From: Thermoplasmata archaeon | GTDB taxonomy: Archaea > Thermoplasmatota > Thermoplasmata > Lutacidiplasmatales > UBA184 | Direction of reading: 5' to 3' | Length of the DNA: 64,000 bases | Assembly: GCA_022750195.1 (NCBI GenBank) | Contig: JAKIWE010000001.1 | Location: 618,672-682,671, forward strand | Shown: positions 58,075-64,000 of the stretch, piece by piece | Position numbering within the stretch: the first letter of the stretch is position 1 | Layout: every line of letters starts with the position of its first letter | Position numbers and translations under genes: made by a program | Notes under the pieces: model-generated | What the model was told of the DNA's origin: nothing | The model's input: the letters and a program-made list of their open reading frames with translations, nothing else | The model's database searches: none

Positions 58075-58626
58075 TCACTCGGAGGCTGCGGCCTCGAGCT
58101 TCCGGACCGTGTTCCAGTTCCGACTCGTGCCCCTGGTCCCGAGCTTCCGCTCGATGAGCGCGATGGTGAGCTTCGATCGCCCTTGACCATCCGGGTAGAC
58201 AATGTAGGCGTGACGTCCGATCCCCTGTACGCGCTCGCGCCCAGGGATTGCCGCGTGCAGCTCGGTCCAAGCTGAGGGAGGTGGGGGACCTTTCAGCGCC
58301 GTGACGACGAGCCGCCCGGGGTCGTCGACCGCCTCCTGCGGGAACGGATTTCCGAGAAGCACTTCGCGCCACTCTCTCGCCGGTCGGACGAAGACGTCGG
58401 TCGCAAGCCCCTCGGACGCAGCGATCGTCCGCTGAAGCTCCTCCTCCAGCCGAGCGGGATCGCTCGCGCGGCTCCGAAAGACGAGATTCCCGGATTGGAG
58501 CAACGTGCGCACGTCGGAGAGACCGAGTCCCTCGGCCGCGCGCCGGAGTCTCTCCATCTTCAGGACCGTGCCTCCGACGTTCACCGCGCGCAGCAAGGCG
58601 ACGTAGGCCCGATCGGTCGCCGTCAT
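58075..58626 (-). CDS. DUF1697 family protein
   Basis: A 183-residue protein beginning YVALLRAVNVGGTVLKMERLRRAAEGLGLSDVRTLLQSGNLVF. The sequence VALLR.INVGG......L......G...V.TY..SGN.VF is the DUF1697 signature. The C-terminal half holds RLVVTALKGPPPP, GIGRHAYIVYPDGQGRSKLTIALIERKLGTRGTSRNWNTVRKL, also typical. Function is unknown. The ATG at 58626 overlaps the upstream methyltransferase stop (ATGA), so the two are coupled. Its stop at 58075 abuts the HxlR gene end. Confidence 0.85.
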   Translation of the reverse strand: MTATDRAYVALLRAVNVGGTVLKMERLRRAAEGLGLSDVRTLLQSGNLVFRSRASDPARLEEELQRTIAASEGLATDVFVRPAREWREVLLGNPFPQEAVDDPGRLVVTALKGPPPPSAWTELHAAIPGRERVQGIGRHAYIVYPDGQGRSKLTIALIERKLGTRGTSRNWNTVRKLEAAASE

Positions 58627-59429
58627 GCGGCCTCCGATCCAGGCGCCGTCGCCTGCTCGGCCGGGGGTTTTCCGTCGCGGCGCCACTCCTTCGCAAAGTC
58701 GAGCAGTCGCCGGCGATCCCATTCGACGATCTCGACGCGCGTCTCCGTCAGGACTTCGCTCCGCCCGTGCAGTCTCCTCAGCGTGGACAGGATCTCCTGG
58801 TGGAGCGGTTCCGGGGTCCCCCACGTGTCGCGAAAGGCTCTCGACTCGATCGCCCCGAGCGCGGGGCCAGACGACGCCCGGACGTGAAAGACGGACGCGT
58901 CCTGCACCCGATCCGGGGTCAGTCGTCGGGCCAGGCTCCGCTCCGACACTCCCGGCGGCCTCGGGTTGAGACCGGCGTTGCCCACAAGCTCGATGTACTC
59001 GCCCATTAGGTCCGGGCGCGCGACCTCGTACTCGACAATACTGCGGAGTCGGCCGGAGATCACCCGACCGACCTCCTCCAACGCACTGGGGACGTCGTGT
59101 AGCAGATGGAGGAGGTGGTTGGCGAGCGCTCCGTCGAACGTCGCGTCCCGGAAAGGAAGATGAAGCGCATTCGCCTGCACGGCGGCGCTGAAACCCTTGG
59201 ACCGGGCCACGGCGAGCATCGATCGTCCGAGATCGACTCCGACTACCCACGCTCCCCGGAGCTGGAGCGGTCGGGCCCAGCGTGCGGTACCGACTCCGAC
59301 TTCGAGCGTCTTCTCCTTCGCGAGGAGCCGCGCGAGGCGGTCGGCGACATCCCGCTCCGCCCCCGGTGGTAGACCGCGTGTCGCGTCGTACACCGATGCC
59401 ACGCGGTCGAAGGAGATCCCTCGCGACAT
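58623..59429 (-). CDS. class I SAM-dependent methyltransferase
   Basis: A 268-residue enzyme starting at ATG 59429 (SRGISFDRVASVYDATRGLPPGAE, a common methyltransferase opening). Motif I is TLEVGVGTARWARPL, with GVDLGRSMLAVARSK as motif II. DATFDGALANHLLHLLHDVPSALEEVGRVI matches motifs IV-V. The position resembles UbiE/COQ5-like small-molecule methyltransferases. A residue rarely seen is the TAR in GVGTAR, where G.G is usual. The upstream start at 59561 would add 44 Arg/Gly-rich residues and is unlikely. It is coupled to DUF1697. Confidence 0.82.
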   Translation of the reverse strand: MSRGISFDRVASVYDATRGLPPGAERDVADRLARLLAKEKTLEVGVGTARWARPLQLRGAWVVGVDLGRSMLAVARSKGFSAAVQANALHLPFRDATFDGALANHLLHLLHDVPSALEEVGRVISGRLRSIVEYEVARPDLMGEYIELVGNAGLNPRPPGVSERSLARRLTPDRVQDASVFHVRASSGPALGAIESRAFRDTWGTPEPLHQEILSTLRRLHGRSEVLTETRVEIVEWDRRRLLDFAKEWRRDGKPPAEQATAPGSEAA

Positions 59430-59695
59430 GGCGGTCCCAGCGGTCGCATTCCCAAGAAGTACTCCGTACCGGCGCGCCCGGCCCCGGTCTCGGGGGCCTC
59501 GACCGTCGGGCCTCCCTGGTACGCTTGATCGTAACTCGCGCCCCGGGGCCGGGAATCCCACGGACGAGGTTCAGCCCTCCAGCCGACGTGCGTGGGGATC
59601 CCGAGCTAGCGTGCCGGAGGCGGTCGATCCTCTTGCCGCGTGCGCCGGGTAGGTCCGCGCGCTCGAACGGCCGGTGCCGCTAAGAACGCCGGAGC

Positions 59696-60514
59696 GTGGA
59701 CCGCAGTGTGTCTCCTCGGGCGCCGAAGCGGCGGCGCGACCTTGCGGGCCCAGCCAGGACCGGGGCGAAGGCGCCGAACCGACCCGAAGGGCTTCGCGGA
59801 GTCCTCTTCGACCTCGACGATACAGTCTTTGACCACGCCCACGCGCTGACCCAGGCCCTCGATGGAATCCGGCGAAGTGAACCCGTCCTCCGGAAACGGT
59901 CGGCCGAGGAGATCCGACGGAAGTATGTCGAGCTCCTCGATCAGTTCCACCGTAGGGTCTTGAACGGCGAGCTCGGGGAGTCGGAGTCACGCGCTCTCCG
60001 GTTCCAAGCGCTGTTCCGATGGGCGGGGCTCCCGCTGAAGGTGAACGAGGCCCGGGAACGAGCAGCGGAGTATCGACGTCAGTACCTCGACCATCGGCGC
60101 GCGGTCCCCGGTGTCGCGCCCCTCCTCACTGGCCTCGCCAAGAGCGCGCGCCTCGGCATCGTGAGCAACAACCCGCGAAGGGGTCAGCTCGACAAGCTTC
60201 GGGCGATCGGGCTCGCCGACCGCTTTAAAGTCGTGATGACGTCCGAGGAGGCCGGCGCGGCGAAGCCCGACCCAGAGATCTTCCAGGCGGCCCTCGACAA
60301 ACTCGGTGTCGCGCGCGACGAGGCGGTCATGGTCGGCGACTCCTGGGCGGCCGATGTCCTCGGCGCTCGGGCCGCGGGGCTCGTGGCGGTCTGGTTCAAT
60401 CGTCGGCGGCTTCCCAACCCCGATCCGTCGCTCGCGGTCGAACTGACCGACTACCGACCTGCGTCCGACGCGATGGGCATGATCTACCTCGCGTTTCGGC
60501 TCGAAGAGGAGTGA
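59696..60514 (+). CDS. HAD-superfamily hydrolase
   Basis: A 272-residue protein. HAD motif I is VLFDLDDTVFDHAHALTQ (nucleophile Asp). Motif II is GIVSNNPRRGQ (Ser/Thr in SNN). Motif III Lys is AAKPDPEIFQAALDKLGV. Motif IV is AVMVGDSWAADVLGARAAG (GDS..D). The cap is helical (C1 type). Such enzymes are phosphatases (for example of glycolate phosphate, pyridoxal phosphate or nucleotides). The first ~35 residues are Arg-rich and non-conserved, so GTG 59696 may be too far upstream. It converges with threonine synthase. Confidence 0.85.
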   Translation: MDRSVSPRAPKRRRDLAGPARTGAKAPNRPEGLRGVLFDLDDTVFDHAHALTQALDGIRRSEPVLRKRSAEEIRRKYVELLDQFHRRVLNGELGESESRALRFQALFRWAGLPLKVNEARERAAEYRRQYLDHRRAVPGVAPLLTGLAKSARLGIVSNNPRRGQLDKLRAIGLADRFKVVMTSEEAGAAKPDPEIFQAALDKLGVARDEAVMVGDSWAADVLGARAAGLVAVWFNRRRLPNPDPSLAVELTDYRPASDAMGMIYLAFRLEEE

Positions 60515-60544
60515 GCTCGTCCACGCCCGACGCAGGTCGGGCGG

Positions 60545-61741
60545 CTACGGTGGGGAACCAGCGGGCACCAGGTCGCGGAGGGCTGCGAGGTCGAACGGTA
60601 GCCCCGAGCCGGTGTTGTACAGGGGCACCGTCTCTCCGGCACGCAGGGTCCCGCGCTCGAGCAGTTCGAGCGCCCCCGCATAGGTCGCCGCCCCCTCGGG
60701 GGAGGCGGAGACACCGTGACGGCGAAGCAGCTCGCCCATGGCGTCGAGGATCGCCTGGTCGCTTACCGTGACGCCGGCGCCACCGGAGAGCCGAATCGCC
60801 TCCAGGACCCGCTCGGACCCGAATGGCGAAGGGACGAGCAGGCCCGGAGCGACGGTCGAAGGATTCGGCCATGGGGCGGCCCGGGGCGTGCCTTCGTCGA
60901 GCGCCTTCACGATCGGAGCGCACCGGTCCGGTTGGACGGCGATGAGGCGAGGCCTCCTTTCGATCCAGCCGAGCTGGGTGAGCTCGTCGAACGCCTTCGC
61001 GAGACCGAGGAGGCCGGTCCCGCCGCCCGTCGGGTAGAGGATCGCGTCGGGCCACGAACGGCCGTGGAGCTGGTCGAACATCTCGAATCCCATCGTTTTC
61101 TTGCCTTCGACCCGGTACGGCTCCCTCAGCGTCGACATCTCGAACCAGCCGTCCCCGCGGCACTCGGACCGGGCCCGCTCCCCGGCTTCGCGGATCGTAC
61201 CGTCCACGAGCACGGTCTCCGCCCCGAGCGCCGCGGGCCAGGAACGGAACGGCTCCGAGGTCGCGGCCGGGAGGTAGACCCGGCTGCGCAGCCCCGCCCG
61301 CGCCGCGTACGCGGCCAGGGCCGCCCCGGCGTTGCCGGCGCTCGGCGCAAACAGAGCTTTCGCGCCGAGGGCTCGGGCGCGCGAGACGGCGACGGCCATC
61401 CCGCGCGCCTTGAACGAGCCCAACGGCAGCCGGCCGTCATCCTTGAGGAGCAGCAGGTTCGAGGGCGCCCGATCGAGTTCGGACAGCGTCACGATCGGCG
61501 TGATGGGTTCGCCGAGCGACACCGCCTCGGCCGGGTCGTTCAGGGGGAGCAGCTCCCGGTACCGCCACATCGTCGGCGGACGGCTGGCCCAGGTCGATCG
61601 CTCGACGATTCCCCCCACCCGATCCATATCGTAGTCTACGAGGAGGGGGCCGCCGCAGGTCATGCAGGTGTTCACGAGCCGCGACGCGGGCATCGACGTG
61701 CAACAGGCTCGGCAGGAGAGGCCGACAACGTACGAAGCCAT
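60545..61741 (-). CDS. thrC: threonine synthase (PLP-dependent)
   Basis: A 398-residue fold-type II PLP enzyme that turns O-phosphohomoserine into threonine. The N-terminus has a zinc ribbon (Cys10/Cys13 in CRACC, Cys26/Cys29 in CMTCGG) often found in archaeal threonine synthases. LGSFKARGM holds the PLP lysine (Lys111); SAGNAGAALAAYAARAG is the PLP-phosphate-binding loop; YPTGGGTGLLGLAKAF is the glycine loop. SFK(D/A)RG and the glycine loop are shared by threonine dehydratase, but the zinc ribbon favours threonine synthase. It converges with the HAD gene 31 nt away. Confidence 0.82.
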   Translation of the reverse strand: MASYVVGLSCRACCTSMPASRLVNTCMTCGGPLLVDYDMDRVGGIVERSTWASRPPTMWRYRELLPLNDPAEAVSLGEPITPIVTLSELDRAPSNLLLLKDDGRLPLGSFKARGMAVAVSRARALGAKALFAPSAGNAGAALAAYAARAGLRSRVYLPAATSEPFRSWPAALGAETVLVDGTIREAGERARSECRGDGWFEMSTLREPYRVEGKKTMGFEMFDQLHGRSWPDAILYPTGGGTGLLGLAKAFDELTQLGWIERRPRLIAVQPDRCAPIVKALDEGTPRAAPWPNPSTVAPGLLVPSPFGSERVLEAIRLSGGAGVTVSDQAILDAMGELLRRHGVSASPEGAATYAGALELLERGTLRAGETVPLYNTGSGLPFDLAALRDLVPAGSPP

Positions 61742-61938
61742 CCTTGAGCCGTACTCGAGCGGCCATAAACGTCCGGTCGACCGACGCCTCCGAGCCCCAC
61801 GATCCTCCGTTCCCGTCGGGGGCGTGGGACGTATAGGCGGCCCGGTTTGACGGTAGTCGCCATGCCCGCCGGTAGGTCCGACATTCCAGCGTTGTCCTGG
61901 ACGAAGACTCTCTTTTCGCCGCGCCCAGGAGCCCGGTG

Positions 61939-63336
61939 ATGGCCGCGACGATCGCGAGCGCCGAGGCGGACCTCGCCGCGGCTCTCCATCGCCTCGAATC
62001 CCGTAGCTCCTACGCCGAAGTGATGGCCGAGGCCTCCGAGGGACGCACGGTCCGATTCGACAAGGCGCAGGTCATGGCCACGCCGTCGCCCCGGTTACGC
62101 GGGGCGGTGTTCCGAGCCTGGTCCGGGGGACGTTGGGAGGAGGCGGCCTGCGGCGAGCTGTCCGGAGGGGCGTTGCGCGCGACGGCCGACGCGTTGGCTG
62201 GGCGGTTGCGCACCGGCGCGGGGCTAGGCTCACCGCCGGGGGAGTCACCCACCGGCCGCATGGAGGCGGCGACCCGCGAGGTGAAACCGGTGGCGGACTT
62301 CTCTCTGGAGGATCAGATCGCTCGAGCCAAGCAGCTCCACGAGTGGGGCCTCGCTGAGCCGGGGATCCAGAACGTCTTCTCTGCCGTCGGCACCGCTCGC
62401 GAAGAACGGTTGTTCCTTTCGACGGCCGGGGCGCGGTGCCTGCAACAGATAGGTCGCGTCCGCGCGTTCGTCACCCCGATCGCGATGGAGAGCGGGAAGG
62501 TGGAGTTCGATTTCGAGAGCATGGGCGGGACGGGGGGCGTCGAGCTGATCGACGGCATGACCGAAGAGAAGATCCGCGGCGTCGCGAAGGAGGCGAAGGC
62601 GTTGCTCCAAGCCGCCGCGCCCCCGACCGGTTCGATGAACGTCGTACTCGACCCGGGAACCGCCGGCACCTTCGCCCACGAGTCGTTCGGGCATGGCACG
62701 GAAGCCGACCAGTTCCTGCGCGAGCGCTCCTACCTCAAACCCCTGCTCGGCGAGCTCCTCGGCCCGGAGGAGCTCACGCTGATCGACGAGGGAGCCTACC
62801 CGAGCGCGTGGGGGTCGATCTTCTTCGACGACGAGGGGCACAAGGCCCAGCGGACCGTCCTCGTCGACCACGGCCGGTTCGTCAACGTCCTTCACGACCG
62901 AGAGTCGGCCGCGGCGATGCACCGGCCGGCGACCGGGAACACCCGTCGCGCGGACTTTCTGAGCCGCCCCTTCGTCCGCATGACCAACACGTACGTCGAG
63001 CCGGGCCGGTGGAGCTTCGAGGAGCTTCTCCGGGAGGCGAAGGACGGCGTGGTGTTGCAGACGTGTACGAGCGGGATCGAGGACCCGCTCGGCGGGAACA
63101 TGCAGATCAAGGTGAAGAAGGGCCACCTGATCGAACACGGCGAGCTCGGTCGCATCGTTCCGTCGCTCGCGCTGTCGGGGAAGGTCCTGGACTTCCTGAA
63201 GGGGATCCGGGGGATCGGGCGGCGTGCGGACTTCGAGATGTCCCCCGGCTTCTGTGGCAAGGGTCATACCGACCTACTCCCGGTCTCTTCCGGGGGAAGC
63301 TACCTCCTCTCCCACGCCATCGTGGGACCGGCATGA
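61939..63336 (+). CDS. tldD: TldD-family metalloprotease
   Basis: A 465-residue protein. The catalytic zinc motif HExxxH appears as TFAHESFGHGTEADQF (His247, Glu248, His252), as in TldD. The N-terminal part (ARAKQLHEWGLAEPGIQNVFSAVGTAREERLFLSTAG) and the C-terminal VVLQTCTSGIEDPLGGNMQIKVKKGHLIEHGELGRIVPSLALSGKVLDFLKGIRGIG match the family. With TldE it degrades unfolded peptides and, in some systems, removes leaders from modified peptides (microcin B17, CcdA). The start codon ATG 61939 has GGAG at good spacing. The stop overlaps the TldE start (ATGA). Confidence 0.88.
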   Translation: MAATIASAEADLAAALHRLESRSSYAEVMAEASEGRTVRFDKAQVMATPSPRLRGAVFRAWSGGRWEEAACGELSGGALRATADALAGRLRTGAGLGSPPGESPTGRMEAATREVKPVADFSLEDQIARAKQLHEWGLAEPGIQNVFSAVGTAREERLFLSTAGARCLQQIGRVRAFVTPIAMESGKVEFDFESMGGTGGVELIDGMTEEKIRGVAKEAKALLQAAAPPTGSMNVVLDPGTAGTFAHESFGHGTEADQFLRERSYLKPLLGELLGPEELTLIDEGAYPSAWGSIFFDDEGHKAQRTVLVDHGRFVNVLHDRESAAAMHRPATGNTRRADFLSRPFVRMTNTYVEPGRWSFEELLREAKDGVVLQTCTSGIEDPLGGNMQIKVKKGHLIEHGELGRIVPSLALSGKVLDFLKGIRGIGRRADFEMSPGFCGKGHTDLLPVSSGGSYLLSHAIVGPA

Positions 63337-64000
63337 CGGCCCCCCCCAGCGACCCGGACACAGCGTTCCGAGTGGCGGAGCGCGTCCACGGCAAGGCCCC
63401 CGCTACCTGGGACGTCTATGCCGAACGGGTCCGTCGTTTTGAGATCCACCTGAACCGCTCCTCGATCGAAATGGTCCGAGGACCGATCACCATCGAGGGG
63501 TTCGGCCTCCGCCTGATCACCCCGAAGAACGGCGGGGTCGGGGTCGGCTTCGCCGCCAGCTCCGACCTTTCGGCGGAGGGTGTCGATGCCGCCCTCGCCT
63601 CAGCGACCGCGGTCGGTCGGCACGCGTCGTTCCCCGCGAAGAAGATGGAGTTCCCGGGCCCCACCAGCGCTGCGCCCGGCGACCTGGAGCTCGTCGACCC
63701 GGTCCTCTGGGCGGACCCGTTGAAGACGCTCGAAGCGTTCGCCGAACAGCTCGTCGAGGCCGCCAGAAGCGTTCGGAACGTCGAGCCGAGCTTTGGCTCG
63801 GTCCGAGGGACGCTCACCGAGGTCACCTACGCGAACTCGGCGGGAGCCCACGTCAGCTATCCTCACACCCAAGTGGAGCTCGAGATCGCGGTCAAGGCCT
63901 CTGGCGGGCCCGAGGGCCCCCCCCCGGGTGAGTACTGGGTCAACTCCAGGTTCCGGCACATCGACGCGCGCAAGCTGGTCCATGAGGCGCGCGGTTGGGC
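63333..64000 (+). CDS. tldE: TldE/PmbA-like protein (partial, cut by window edge)
   Basis: The start is ATG 63333, overlapping the tldD stop. The visible ~222 residues run DTAFRVAERVHGKAPATWDVYAERVRRFEIHLNRSSIEMVRGPITIEGFGLRLITPKNGGVGVGFAASSDLS, then SAALASATAVGRHASFP-like helices and WVNSRFRHIDARKLVHEARGW. These are TldE/PmbA features. TldE pairs with TldD to form the ring-shaped TldDE peptidase and lacks its own HExxxH. The rest lies beyond the window. Confidence 0.85.
   Translation, partial: MTAPPSDPDTAFRVAERVHGKAPATWDVYAERVRRFEIHLNRSSIEMVRGPITIEGFGLRLITPKNGGVGVGFAASSDLSAEGVDAALASATAVGRHASFPAKKMEFPGPTSAAPGDLELVDPVLWADPLKTLEAFAEQLVEAARSVRNVEPSFGSVRGTLTEVTYANSAGAHVSYPHTQVELEIAVKASGGPEGPPPGEYWVNSRFRHIDARKLVHEARGW

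Noticed and set aside
1..64000. tRNA, rRNA and CRISPR arrays.
   Set aside because: No cloverleaf with a GTTCGAATC-like T-arm, no rRNA-like conserved stretch and no series of direct repeats with unique spacers was found by eye. A weak, divergent tRNA could still be missed; a tRNAscan-type search would decide.

Overview
The window looks like a high-GC genome of a Thermoplasmatota-related archaeon. The triosephosphate isomerase is of the short archaeal type. PurT, ComA (phosphosulfolactate synthase), a KaiC-like ATPase and CDGSH proteins are present. Many genes have a TATA-like box about 25-34 nt before the start codon, so their mRNAs are leaderless or nearly so. The very large cell-surface proteins carry repeated 'ETGLPAGTSW'-type modules with many N-glycosylation sequons, a style I associate with Thermoplasmata. 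No rRNA, tRNA, CRISPR array or intact insertion sequence was seen.

Layout. Positions 1-4437 (minus): a surface-glycan gene run (GHMP sugar kinase, Wzx-like flippase, GT4 glycosyltransferase) followed by a truncated PstS phosphate-binding protein. 4.5-14.2 kb: metabolic and membrane genes, including a degenerate Nudix protein, DUF998 protein, zinc ribbon, methyltransferase, membrane/coiled-coil/KaiC-like ATPase, TauE-like permease, PurT and triosephosphate isomerase. 14.2-15.8 kb: a membrane-anchored GH12-like glycosidase and a small unknown protein. 15.9-18.8 kb: the most interesting locus, a possible RiPP (ribosomally made, modified peptide) cassette. It has a 28-residue basic ORF with its own TATA box, a GC hairpin plus T-rich tract, an E1/ThiF adenylyltransferase with an N-terminal winged-helix (RRE/PqqD-like) segment, and an MFS exporter. 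The order resembles mccA-mccB-mccC of microcin C. 18.8-23.6 kb: a STAND-like ATPase with TPR repeats, a P-loop-less RecA-like protein, and a ComA-winged-helix fusion.

23.7-35.4 kb (minus): two giant surface proteins (1,909 and 1,598 aa) coupled by a GTGA overlap, with a winged-helix regulator gene upstream. 35.5-38.3 kb: an accessory patch with VapBC, a duplicated operator-like inverted repeat, an AT-richer gene-poor stretch, a Rieske protein, and an SRPBCC gene interrupted by an in-frame TGA. Its intact paralogue lies at 57.0 kb. 38.4-41.5 kb: alpha/beta hydrolase, two VOC proteins, GtrA-like and dual-CDGSH proteins. 41.8-51.0 kb: surface kelch, YVTN and beta-helix proteins, a membrane-tethered winged-helix protein, an MFS permease and a GNAT protein. 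51.2-64 kb: IlvE, GNAT, an uncharacterised three-gene operon (secreted protein with cytosolic zinc ribbon / 511-aa protein / kinase-like protein), an HxlR regulator, DUF1697, a methyltransferase, a HAD hydrolase, threonine synthase, and a TldD/TldE pair running off the end.

Overall it is a core archaeal genome segment rich in cell-surface glycoproteins and the enzymes that would decorate them. Function calls come from motifs read by eye; no database search was made.
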